NCBI RefSeq assembly: GCF_017592825.1
Contig: NZ_JAGFMD010000001.1
Coordinates: 992,001-1,056,000, forward strand
Reading direction: 5' to 3'
DNA: 64,000 nucleotides
Origin: Roseivirga sp. E12
Lineage (GTDB): Bacteria; Bacteroidota; Bacteroidia; Cytophagales; Cyclobacteriaceae
The notes under the pieces are model-generated. The model saw only the letters and a list, made by a program, of their open reading frames with translations, was not told the DNA's origin and made no database searches. Made by a program: the position numbers and the translations under genes. The first letter of the stretch is position 1. Each line of letters starts with the position of its first letter. Positions 35,249-43,990 of this stretch are shown one piece after another.

Positions 35249-37972
35249 ATGATGATTAGAACCCTCAACAATATTAGATTTCTGGCGCTGTTGGCGCTAG
35301 TAGCACTACTTGGAGCACAGGACGCGAAAGCACAAAAAATCCCTGATCAAGTAGTAGAAAGTATTAAGTTCAGAGAAATTGGCCCCACCCGTCAAGGTGG
35401 ACGTTACGTGGACTTTGCAGTGGTAGACAAAGCACCTAAGGTGATTTATGCCGCTACGGCATCTGGTGGTCTATGGAAAACTGTAAATAACGGCCAATCC
35501 TGGAATTCACTTTTCGACAATGAGAATATCATTTCTATTGGTGCTGTTGCCGTAGATCAACGAGATACCAGTGTTGTTTGGGTTGGGTCTGGAGAGGCCA
35601 ATAACTCAAGAAGTTCTTATTGGGGTAATGGTGTCTACAAATCTACCGATGGTGGTTTGACGTGGACAAACATGGGGCTTCCAGAGTCTCATCACGTGGG
35701 ACGAATTCTGATTGATCCGAACAACTCTAATGTTGTTTATGTGGCTGCATTGGGTCACTTGTACTCTGAAAACCCTGAAAGAGGCCTGTACAAAACAACA
35801 GATGGTGGTAAAACATGGACCAAGAGTCTTGAGGTTAAAAGAAAAGATGGCAAGTATATCGGTGTTGTCGATATGGCGATGAGCCCAGACGATCCAAACA
35901 CTTTGATTGCGGCTGCTTATGATAAAATCAGAAGACCATGGACCTTCAATGAAGGTGGCGAAGGCAGTGGCATTTACAAGTCGACTGACGCTGGTAAGAC
36001 ATGGACTAAGTTGTCCAAAGGTCTACCGGGAGGTTTCCTTGGTAGAATAGGAGTTGCTTATGCACCAGGAAATTCAAATGTAGTTTATGCTAACATTGAA
36101 AATGTCAACATCAAAGGCATTAATAATAAGGAGCGTAGAAATATGCTTGAAGTTGGTATTGCCCCTAAGAGAGGCCAACGTGTTGATGGCGTTCAAATGT
36201 ATCGCTCAGATGATGGCGGATCAACTTGGAAAATGATCAGTCCAGAAGGTGTTGACATTGGTGGTGCTCCTTCATACTACTATCAGCAGGTGAGAGTTGA
36301 TCCGAATGACGAAGACCATGTATACGTTATCGGTATCCGCGTTTGGGAAACTAGAAATGGTGGTGATAGTTGGGAAACAGCCTTCCGCTTTGGAGGAGAT
36401 AACCACGCCATGTGGATCGATCCTGCGGACTCTGATCACTTTATTCTTGGCTATGACCATGGAATGGGAATTACTTATGATGCTGGAAAAACTTGGTACC
36501 ACCCTGATGAAATTCCATTGGCACAATTCTACGCTGTGGGTGTGGACATGGATTATCCTTACAATGTGTATGGTGGTCTTCAAGATAATGGTTCAGTCAA
36601 AGGACCTAGTACCATGAAAGATGGTAGTTCGATCAATTATGAGCAATGGGCTCGTGTTGGTGGTGGTGACGGTATGTACAACGTGGTGGACCCAAGCAAT
36701 AACAGATACTTATACAATGAGTCACAGTTTGGTCCATTAAGACGAATGGATATGCATACGGGCACCTCTAAAGGAATTAGATACCCTGATCGCAGCATGC
36801 GTTGGAATTGGAACGCCCCTATTATGGTGTCTCAACACAACACAGACGTAATTTACCATGCTGGTAACAAACTTTTGAAATCGACTTTCCGTGGTGAGAA
36901 TTGGGAAGAGATCAGTCCTGACCTAAGTAAAAACGATGCGGTTAAAGCTGCTGGCACAGGAAATATCCAGTATGGAACGATCACGACAATGGATGAGTCT
37001 CCGTTAGACCCTGATGAGCTATGGGTAGGTACTGATGATGGTAATGTACAGGTAACTGTTGATGGCGGTAAAAACTGGACATTGCTAAATGCTAACATTC
37101 CAAATAACCCAGAATATTGGGTAACCCGTGTAGAAGCATCAAATCATTTCCCTGGTACTGCTTATGTGACTTTCAATGGAATGAGAAGAGATGACTTCAC
37201 TGCATTTGTTTATAAAACGACTGACCATGGTAAAACTTGGACTTCCATCGCCAATGGTATTCCTGCGGAGGCCGTTAATGTAATCAGGGAAGATCACAAA
37301 AACCCTAACCTCCTATTTGTAGGAACTGAACTAGGAACTCATGCGAGTATAGATGGTGGTGAAAACTGGACAAAATTCATGACCAATATGCCAACTAACC
37401 CAGCTTATGACATGCTAATCCACCCAAGAGAAAATGAGTTGATAGTTGCAACTCACGGTCGTGGTATTTTCATCGCGGACATTTCTCCATTACAGGGCAT
37501 GACTTCTGAGGCTATGAATAATGGTATAGAGTTGTTTGACATTACACCAAGTGTTCAGTACGTAACGGGTCTTAGAAATGTATCTGCCTATACCAACTTC
37601 AATGGAGAAAGCCGTAGACCGGGTTCACACATCTATTTCTACAGTGCTAATGCAGGCAAGGCTACGGTCAAGGTAATGCAAGGCCAACGTGAGCTATATG
37701 TGATGGAGATTGATGCCAAAGCAGGCTTGAATCATGCGATATGGCCTTTCTCGAGAATTATAAGCGAGCGCTCTCAAAGAGACCTTGATAATATGGCTGC
37801 CAGATTCAAACGCTTTGGCATGTCTGATGCTCAGATTGCTCAGCGTATGGAAGGTGCTAAGTATATTACAGGTCCGGTTGGCCCTGGAACTTTCCAAGTA
37901 GTATTAGAATCTGGCGGCAAAACCATCACCAAAGATGCGATTGTATTAAAAGATCACTGGACTAATAAGTAA
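35249..37972 (+). CDS. Exported VPS10/BNR-repeat propeller protein
   Basis: A 907-residue protein with a signal peptide (about 1-29) and a chain of sortilin/BNR-type propeller blades marked by the Asp-box pattern S-x-D-x-G-x-T-W (STDGGLTWTNMG, TTDGGKTWTKS, STDAGKTWTKL, TVDGGKNWTLL, TTDHGKTWTSI). It probably has two propellers plus a beta-rich C-terminal domain (from about 770). Proteins of this type are often annotated as glycosyl hydrolases, but no catalytic residues are seen; binding of protein or glycan is equally possible. A paralogue lies at 52776-55811. A strong terminator follows its stop. Confidence 0.9.
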   Translation: MMIRTLNNIRFLALLALVALLGAQDAKAQKIPDQVVESIKFREIGPTRQGGRYVDFAVVDKAPKVIYAATASGGLWKTVNNGQSWNSLFDNENIISIGAVAVDQRDTSVVWVGSGEANNSRSSYWGNGVYKSTDGGLTWTNMGLPESHHVGRILIDPNNSNVVYVAALGHLYSENPERGLYKTTDGGKTWTKSLEVKRKDGKYIGVVDMAMSPDDPNTLIAAAYDKIRRPWTFNEGGEGSGIYKSTDAGKTWTKLSKGLPGGFLGRIGVAYAPGNSNVVYANIENVNIKGINNKERRNMLEVGIAPKRGQRVDGVQMYRSDDGGSTWKMISPEGVDIGGAPSYYYQQVRVDPNDEDHVYVIGIRVWETRNGGDSWETAFRFGGDNHAMWIDPADSDHFILGYDHGMGITYDAGKTWYHPDEIPLAQFYAVGVDMDYPYNVYGGLQDNGSVKGPSTMKDGSSINYEQWARVGGGDGMYNVVDPSNNRYLYNESQFGPLRRMDMHTGTSKGIRYPDRSMRWNWNAPIMVSQHNTDVIYHAGNKLLKSTFRGENWEEISPDLSKNDAVKAAGTGNIQYGTITTMDESPLDPDELWVGTDDGNVQVTVDGGKNWTLLNANIPNNPEYWVTRVEASNHFPGTAYVTFNGMRRDDFTAFVYKTTDHGKTWTSIANGIPAEAVNVIREDHKNPNLLFVGTELGTHASIDGGENWTKFMTNMPTNPAYDMLIHPRENELIVATHGRGIFIADISPLQGMTSEAMNNGIELFDITPSVQYVTGLRNVSAYTNFNGESRRPGSHIYFYSANAGKATVKVMQGQRELYVMEIDAKAGLNHAIWPFSRIISERSQRDLDNMAARFKRFGMSDAQIAQRMEGAKYITGPVGPGTFQVVLESGGKTITKDAIVLKDHWTNK

Positions 37973-37989
37973 GTATTCATGCTATTATA

Positions 37990-38018
37990 AAGCCCACTCT
38001 GCTGAGCAGAGTGGGCTT
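37990..38018 (+). terminator. Rho-independent terminator
   Basis: A perfect 13-bp stem, AAGCCCACTCTGC / GCAGAGTGGGCTT, with a 3-base loop and Ts after it, 17 bases downstream of the VPS10 gene stop. Confidence 0.92.
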
Positions 38019-38065
38019 TTCTTTTATGTTCTAGTACATTAGCATCCACTTGATAAACAATAGTT

Positions 38066-38560
38066 ATGATAGGACTTGAAACTGAAAGACTGGTATTCAG
38101 ACAATGGCAGAATTCCGATTACAAGCAGTTCTCTGAATTCTATGCTCAAGAAGAACATGCAAAATACGTTGGTGGCCAAAAGAGTCCAGAGGAATCCTGG
38201 CGACTTATGGCAACTTATATTGGCCATTATACCTTGAAAGGTTATTCATACCTCGCCATCACTGAGAAAAGCACAGAAAAGCTTATAGGCACAGTGGGTT
38301 TATGGAAGTCTGAACCTTGGCCAGAAAAAGAACTCGGCTACTGGTTACTACCAGAAGCACAAGGTAAAGGCTATGGAGTTGAGGCGGGCTTAGCGGTAAG
38401 AGACTATGGGCTTGACACCTTAAAATTCGATTCACTTGTAAGCTATATCGATCCGTCAAATCAGCCTTCGGTACAGCTCGCCACTCGACTGGGTGCTAAG
38501 TATGACCAAACGATTGAACTTCTTGACTTTGGTCCACATGCCATCTATCGATATAAGTAA
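38066..38560 (+). CDS. GNAT acetyltransferase, RimJ/RimL type
   Basis: A 164-residue cytoplasmic N-acetyltransferase. It starts MIGLETERLVFRQW as RimJ/L-type GNATs do, and the acetyl-CoA loop is LLPEAQGKGYGVEAG, followed by DSLVSYIDPSNQPSVQLATRLGA (the NxxSxxLxxxxG-like motif). The substrate is not known. A second GNAT gene follows after 28 bp on the same strand, likely in one operon; the two are not close in sequence. Confidence 0.92.
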   Translation: MIGLETERLVFRQWQNSDYKQFSEFYAQEEHAKYVGGQKSPEESWRLMATYIGHYTLKGYSYLAITEKSTEKLIGTVGLWKSEPWPEKELGYWLLPEAQGKGYGVEAGLAVRDYGLDTLKFDSLVSYIDPSNQPSVQLATRLGAKYDQTIELLDFGPHAIYRYK

Positions 38561-38588
38561 AGAAGAAAGGTCTTAAGAAGTGTCTGAT

Positions 38589-39026
38589 ATGAGCTTTGCA
38601 ATACTCCAGGTTAAGAAAGAGGAATACCCTGAAATAGTCGAGGTTTGGGAAGCCTCCGTAAGGGCTACACATGATTTCCTTCGCGCAGAAGACATTCAAT
38701 ACTTTAAGCCGCTAATTCTCAACACCTATTTAGATGCTGTCGACTTACGTTGTATCAAGGATTCCAAGGGCAAAATCTTGGGTTTTTTAGGGGTGGTAGA
38801 CCAGAGTATTGAAATGCTTTTCCTGCATCCAGATGCTATTGGAAAAGGAATCGGTAGACAATTATTGAACTACGCAATTGAAACCTTTGGTGCTAATAAA
38901 GTCGATGTCAATGAGCAAAACCCAGAAGCAGTAAAGTTCTACCAGCATTGCGGGTTTAGGGTTGTGAGTCGCTCACCTTTGGATCCATTGGGTAAACCCT
39001 ATCCTATTTTGCATCTCAGTTTATGA
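38589..39026 (+). CDS. GNAT acetyltransferase
   Basis: A 145-residue GNAT. The segment EVWEASVRATHDFLRAEDI is typical for the YjaB/YjgM-like group, and the acetyl-CoA loop is FLHPDAIGKGIGRQLLNYAI, followed by NEQNPEAVKFYQHCGF. The target is unknown. The ATG at 38589 is used; a GTG at 38580 is in frame and only three codons upstream. It lies just after another GNAT gene. Confidence 0.9.
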   Translation: MSFAILQVKKEEYPEIVEVWEASVRATHDFLRAEDIQYFKPLILNTYLDAVDLRCIKDSKGKILGFLGVVDQSIEMLFLHPDAIGKGIGRQLLNYAIETFGANKVDVNEQNPEAVKFYQHCGFRVVSRSPLDPLGKPYPILHLSL

Positions 39027-39095
39027 ATCTTTAACGCCTCACCTTCCCAATTGCCCGAAATATTTATTTACTTCGTGCCCGTAAAAGCATATCCC

Positions 39096-39629
39096 ATGAG
39101 AGGTTTGAATAAATTGGTGTTGGCTATTTCTGTTTTACTGCTTGCAGCGAGTTGTAACAAGAAGGATGTTCCTCAAAAGAACTACTTCTTTACTTTCAAT
39201 GTAAAAATCGGCAAAAGAGTTACTGAACCAACTATTATCAATGGATACTACGGTACAATGAACCTTTACAAAGGTGACTTCTCTGCAACCGATTCAGCCA
39301 ATGTTAAGCAACCTGTACCTGCCCGTTTTGAAATTCTATTATTCGAGACTAGCAAAAAAGAAGCTATAGATGCAGCTTCATATATCGAGAACGGAAAAGT
39401 CTTTTATAACCTCAAGCAAATAAAAAAGGCGGACGTTAAGCCAAAGTTCATCATTACCCCCAATAAAAGTGGCTTTTATCAATTCGATCCAAATGATGCC
39501 GACTACCTAGCACTTATTTGCGTCAACAAAAGAACAGGCTACTATCCAAGTGGACTCGGTACCCTTCCGTCTCCTGGAGGAGTCACGCGTAAGCTTGATA
39601 TGCGCGTTGATTATCAGGCCACTTTTTAA
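39096..39629 (+). CDS. Lipoprotein of unknown function
   Basis: A 177-residue lipoprotein. The signal peptide ends in a lipobox (LLAASC, cysteine about 20), and the mature part is beta-rich with no recognised motif (FFTFNVKIGKRVTEPTIINGYYG, ALICVNKRTGYYPSG). The ATG at 39096 gives a canonical signal peptide; an upstream in-frame TTG at 39051 would put 15 residues ahead of it. Probably outer-membrane bound. Function unknown. Confidence 0.75.
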   Translation: MRGLNKLVLAISVLLLAASCNKKDVPQKNYFFTFNVKIGKRVTEPTIINGYYGTMNLYKGDFSATDSANVKQPVPARFEILLFETSKKEAIDAASYIENGKVFYNLKQIKKADVKPKFIITPNKSGFYQFDPNDADYLALICVNKRTGYYPSGLGTLPSPGGVTRKLDMRVDYQATF

Positions 39630-39690
39630 GTCCATACTTTACTTCCATTGCTCAAAAGAATCAGCGAAATTGATGGCTTAGCTCTACGCA

Positions 39691-42129
39691 TTGCCACAAA
39701 AAGTAATTGATCTTTCCCCAGCCGAAAATTGGTTCCAGTCTAAAGAATGGAGTGCCTTCCCATTTCAAAGAAAGACTTGGAGAGCCTACCTGTCAGGTAA
39801 AAGCGGTCTTCTCAATGCTCCGACTGGAAGTGGAAAAACCTATGCCATTTGGTTGGGTTGTGTCTTAGAGGCACTCAATGACCCCAAACCTGCTAAGGGA
39901 CTCCAAATCATTTGGGTCACGCCACTGAGGGCCCTAGCCAAAGACATTCAAGCCGCCATGCAGGAGGTTAGTAATGACCTACAACTTGGATGGAATATAG
40001 CTTTGCGCACAGGTGACACCCCGCAAGCGGAGCGACAAAGACAAAAGAAGCACATGCCCGAAGTGATGGTGACCACTCCCGAGAGTATTCATATTCTCTT
40101 AGCGCAAAAAGATGCAGTTAAAACCTTTAGCTCCGTTAAAGCCGTCATTGTGGACGAGTGGCACGAGTTGATCGGTGGCAAGCGGGGTGTTCAAATGGAA
40201 CTGGCATTGGCCTATATGCGGCATCTCAAAGACCAACCTATAAAGACTTGGGCCATCTCTGCTACCATTGGTAATCTAGAAGAGGCGGCTAAAGTATTGC
40301 TGGGTGAGCAATATGAAACTTGTGAGACCATACGAGCCAATGTTGATAAGAAGATTGAAATAGAATCTATCCTTCCTGAGTCGGTCAAAACACTACCTTG
40401 GTCAGGTCATTTGGGAATTCACCTACTCCCCCGAATTGTCCCCATTCTGGAGGATCATACCTCTACTCTTATGTTTACCAATGTGCGGTCGCAAACAGAG
40501 ATTTGGTATCAGAAGATGATGATGCAGCTTCCGCAGTATGCCGGGCTAGTCGCCATGCACCATGGGTCTCTAGACCTGGGTGTCAGACAATGGGTAGAAG
40601 ATCGACTACACACAGGTAAACTGAAATGCGTGGTCTGTACCTCAAGCCTTGACTTGGGTGTGGACTTTAGATCCGTAGACATGGTCATTCAGGTTGGAGG
40701 ACCAAAAGGTGTGGCCAGATTCTTTCAGCGAGCAGGTCGCAGTGGACACAGGCCTGGCGCAACGAGTAAGGTATATTTTCTACCTACCCACTCACTAGAA
40801 CTGATTGAGGCTGCTGTTTTGAAGGAAACGATCGACAAGAAGCAGTTTGAAAGCAGAATCCCCTTAACCAAATGTTATGATGTACTTATTCAGTATTTGG
40901 TGACCCTGGCAGTAGGCCCGGGCTTTTATGAGAAAGAAACATTCAAGCAAGTCAAATCATCTCATGCCTATCAAGATCTTACTTTAGCCGAATGGCAATG
41001 GTGTCTAGAGTTTATCACCACAGGCGGAAGCACACTAAGCGCCTATGATGAATATGCCAAAGTGGAAATCGAAGCTGATGGCAAATACAAAGTGAATAAC
41101 CGCAGGATTGCCATGCGGCACCGAATGTCCATGGGGACGATAGTTTCTGATCCCATGGTCAAAGTCAAATATCAAACAGGCGGCTATATAGGTACAGTTG
41201 AAGAGATTTTTATTGCTGGCTTAAAACCTGGACAAACCTTCTGGTTTGCCGGACGCAGTTTGGAGCTAATCAGAGTTAAGGACATGACCGCTCAAGTGCG
41301 GAAATCAAAGAAGAAAACAGGACCTATTCCACGCTGGGGAGGTGGCAAGGCCTCCTTCACATCACTCCTTTCTCATGGTTTAAGAGTCAAGCTTGAAGAT
41401 GCATCAAAGGGTGTCTACAAAGGTCCTGAAATGAAGGCAATTAAGCCCTTGTTAGAAAAGCAGCGAGAATTATCGGCCTTGCCTAAGTCTGACCAATTGC
41501 TGATTGAACAGTTGCGATCCGATGAAGGCACTCATTTCTTTATATACCCTCTGGAGGGGAAATATATTCACGAGGTGCTCGCGGCTCTGTGCGCCTACAG
41601 AATTAGCGTCAGTCAACCTATTACCTTTTCTATTGCCTCCAATGATTATGGCTTTGAGCTACTCACTGATCAGGAAATAGAGATTGAAGACTTTCTAGAA
41701 TTAGATCTATTCTCTGAGGAGAACCTCTTAGAAGATATTTACGCCAGCATTAACAACACGGAAATGGCCAAGCGCAAGTTCAGGGATATCGCTACGATCG
41801 CTGGACTTATATTTCAGGGATATCCGGGCAAAGGAATTACCAATAAGCACTTACAAGCCTCCTCCAGCATGATTTTTAAGGTTTTTGAAGACTATGACCC
41901 TGATAATCTGTTGATGAAGCAAGCTAATGAAGAAGTGCTCTCTCTTCAGTTTGAAAAGTCTAGATTGAACGAGTCTTTGGCACGTATTAACCAGCAAGAA
42001 ATTGTTGTAAAGAAGCTACTCAAACCTACTCCACTATGTTTCCCGATTATGGTCGATCGTTTTCGCGAACGCTATACCTCGGAAAAGCTATCTGATCAAA
42101 TTGAAAAAATGCAGATTGAGTTTGATTAG
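39691..42129 (+). CDS. Ligase-associated DExH-box DNA helicase (Lhr-like)
   Basis: An 812-residue superfamily 2 helicase. Motif I is A43-PTGSGKT, motif II is VDEWHEL (D155 and E156; DExH), motif III is SATIGN near 190-195, and motif VI is FFQRAGRSGHRPG. A winged-helix and an Lhr-type C-terminal region follow. The family is usually encoded with an ATP-dependent DNA ligase and a metallo-beta-lactamase-fold exonuclease in a DNA repair set; neither partner is in this window. The start is TTG (39691) because no ATG precedes the helicase fold in this frame. The gene overlaps the convergent LysR gene by four bases. Confidence 0.9.
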   Translation: MPQKVIDLSPAENWFQSKEWSAFPFQRKTWRAYLSGKSGLLNAPTGSGKTYAIWLGCVLEALNDPKPAKGLQIIWVTPLRALAKDIQAAMQEVSNDLQLGWNIALRTGDTPQAERQRQKKHMPEVMVTTPESIHILLAQKDAVKTFSSVKAVIVDEWHELIGGKRGVQMELALAYMRHLKDQPIKTWAISATIGNLEEAAKVLLGEQYETCETIRANVDKKIEIESILPESVKTLPWSGHLGIHLLPRIVPILEDHTSTLMFTNVRSQTEIWYQKMMMQLPQYAGLVAMHHGSLDLGVRQWVEDRLHTGKLKCVVCTSSLDLGVDFRSVDMVIQVGGPKGVARFFQRAGRSGHRPGATSKVYFLPTHSLELIEAAVLKETIDKKQFESRIPLTKCYDVLIQYLVTLAVGPGFYEKETFKQVKSSHAYQDLTLAEWQWCLEFITTGGSTLSAYDEYAKVEIEADGKYKVNNRRIAMRHRMSMGTIVSDPMVKVKYQTGGYIGTVEEIFIAGLKPGQTFWFAGRSLELIRVKDMTAQVRKSKKKTGPIPRWGGGKASFTSLLSHGLRVKLEDASKGVYKGPEMKAIKPLLEKQRELSALPKSDQLLIEQLRSDEGTHFFIYPLEGKYIHEVLAALCAYRISVSQPITFSIASNDYGFELLTDQEIEIEDFLELDLFSEENLLEDIYASINNTEMAKRKFRDIATIAGLIFQGYPGKGITNKHLQASSSMIFKVFEDYDPDNLLMKQANEEVLSLQFEKSRLNESLARINQQEIVVKKLLKPTPLCFPIMVDRFRERYTSEKLSDQIEKMQIEFD

Positions 42130-43013
42130 CGGACAAACTCCTCTTGAAAGTTCTCTATAAATGCATTGATATGTTTCCGATTTCTTTGCTCCTCTTTCAC
42201 CACTAAATAGTGGCTTCGCTTCAAGCCATTTCGACCAATTTTCTTAAAGACAAGGTCTTCTGGAAGCTTATAGGATTTCAGGCTCCATTTAGGTAGACAA
42301 ACAACGCCCATATTAGCATTGACCATCTCCAAGGATACTTCGGTAAAAGGAATTGCTGTTACTTTCTGAGGAATGATCTTATTGGGCTTCAAAAAGTGTT
42401 CATAGACAGAAACACTTTCCAACGGAAACGAATTGATAATAAGGTGTAAATCGGCAAAATGACTAACATCGAGGTATGGCAAGTCGCCAAACCGATGTTC
42501 GCGATGCATTATGGTAAATATCTCATCTTCCAGCACCTTCATTTTGAAGAGAGAATCAGTCGCTGGCTCTGAAGTGACAATTGCTATATCCACTTCATCA
42601 GAAAGCACTTGAGAAACAGTACGCTGAGAGCCATCAAGACTTAAGTCAATCTCAATTTCAGGATAGAGAACAGCCATTTTCTGAACAAAAGCTGGCAACC
42701 CATGAAAGAAGGATTGGCACTCTGCGCTCAAACGAATGCTTCCCTTCGAGCCCTCTTTAATCTGCTGTATATTGCTAAAACCTAGGTCAATCTTCTCAAA
42801 GAGCTCGTTTGCTAGTTTATGGAGCTCCTTTCCCTCTTTTGTGAGTTTCCAGTTATTCCTAGTTCTATGGAATACTTTAAAACCAAGGCGCTCTTCTAAT
42901 TCGCGCAATTGATGACTTAATGCAGATTGGGTAAGGAACAGCTTCTCCGAAGAATTGGCAATATTACCCTCCTCGGCAATGGTCTTAATCAATCGAAAAT
43001 ACTTGAGTTCCAT
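42126..43013 (-). CDS. LysR-family transcriptional regulator
   Basis: A 295-residue regulator. The N-terminal winged helix is typical (MELKYFRLIKTIAEEGNIAN, SEKLFLTQSALSHQLRELEERLG), and the effector domain follows from about residue 90 (GSIRLSAECQSFFHGLPAFV). It is divergent from an Asp/Glu racemase gene about 280 bp away, which is the usual layout for a LysR regulator and its target, so control of that gene is likely but inferred. Confidence 0.93.
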   Translation of the reverse strand: MELKYFRLIKTIAEEGNIANSSEKLFLTQSALSHQLRELEERLGFKVFHRTRNNWKLTKEGKELHKLANELFEKIDLGFSNIQQIKEGSKGSIRLSAECQSFFHGLPAFVQKMAVLYPEIEIDLSLDGSQRTVSQVLSDEVDIAIVTSEPATDSLFKMKVLEDEIFTIMHREHRFGDLPYLDVSHFADLHLIINSFPLESVSVYEHFLKPNKIIPQKVTAIPFTEVSLEMVNANMGVVCLPKWSLKSYKLPEDLVFKKIGRNGLKRSHYLVVKEEQRNRKHINAFIENFQEEFVR

Positions 43014-43140
43014 AGCTTCAATTTACTACTGTTTATAATCAGTTGTAGCTGAAAAAAATTCAATTAGTATGGCAAGACCATTCATTCATCAAATTCAGAG
43101 GGTATTCACTGACACACTAGATTTGAAAAAATGAATGGAT

Positions 43141-43287
43141 ATGAACTGCGAAACATCATACACAGACTGCTGTCAAATTGAGACTATTAAGACCAATCAT
43201 GGAGCAAAGGTTCGTTTGAATCTGTTGACTGACTATCTTAGAAGTATTGTGATTACTGGTGCCGAAGACATGTCAAAAATTAAATAG
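43141..43287 (+). CDS. Possible small ORF ahead of the racemase gene
   Basis: An open frame of 48 codons (ATG at 43141, stop TAG at 43285) ends seven bases before the racemase ATG. The peptide has four cysteines in its first 11 residues. No family is recognised and the start region has no strong signal, so it may be a chance frame or a leader peptide in the LysR-racemase gap. Confidence 0.25.
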   Translation: MNCETSYTDCCQIETIKTNHGAKVRLNLLTDYLRSIVITGAEDMSKIK

Positions 43288-43294
43288 GATATCT

Positions 43295-43987
43295 ATGAAG
43301 ACTGTAGGATTAATTGGTGGAATGAGCTGGGAATCATCTAAGATGTACTATCAGTATGCTAACGAATATGTAAAGCATCGTTTGGGAGGATCACACTCTT
43401 GCAAATGCGTAATGGTCTCTGTGGACTTCGCAGAGATTGAAAAATACACTTTTGCTGGTCAATGGGATAAAATCGGAGAAATGATGGCCAAGTGCACTCG
43501 GCAACTAGAAGCTGCTGGTGCAGACATCATCGTACTTTGCACGAATACCATTCACTTGGTGAGCGACTACATAGAAAAAAGCACTGACCTACCTTTCCTC
43601 CATATTGCCGAAGCCACAGGGAAGTCCATTAAAGACAAAGGACTTCAAAAAGTAGGCTTGATAGGAACAAAATTCACCATGGAAAAAGATTTCTATACCT
43701 CCATCCTATCAGAGCGATTCGGGCTAGATGTCATTATTCCTTCAAAAGACGATCGCCAAGCCATACATGACATCATTTACAATGAGTTAGTAAAAAGTCA
43801 ATTCACTGAAGTTGCTAAGATCAAATGTATGAGTATTATGGAATCACTCGCATCTCAAGGGGCGCAAGGAATAATTATGGGTTGTACTGAATTGCCCATT
43901 CTAGTGCCAGACAGTGATGTCGACATTGTCACTATTGATACCACGAAGGTGCATATTCAACAGGCCGTAGATTGGGCAATTCAATAG
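43295..43987 (+). CDS. Aspartate/glutamate racemase family protein
   Basis: A 230-residue cytoplasmic enzyme of the PLP-independent Asp/Glu racemase family (RacX/YgeA-like). The start KTVGLIGGMSWESSKMYYQ is typical, and the two catalytic cysteines are C82 (VLCTNTIHLV) and C197 (IIMGCTELPIL), one in each half. It interconverts D and L amino acids; the exact substrate is not known. The ATG at 43295 is used rather than the GTG at 43259. It is divergent from a LysR regulator, and three bases separate its end from the convergent permease gene. Confidence 0.93.
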   Translation: MKTVGLIGGMSWESSKMYYQYANEYVKHRLGGSHSCKCVMVSVDFAEIEKYTFAGQWDKIGEMMAKCTRQLEAAGADIIVLCTNTIHLVSDYIEKSTDLPFLHIAEATGKSIKDKGLQKVGLIGTKFTMEKDFYTSILSERFGLDVIIPSKDDRQAIHDIIYNELVKSQFTEVAKIKCMSIMESLASQGAQGIIMGCTELPILVPDSDVDIVTIDTTKVHIQQAVDWAIQ

Positions 43988-43990
43988 AGC

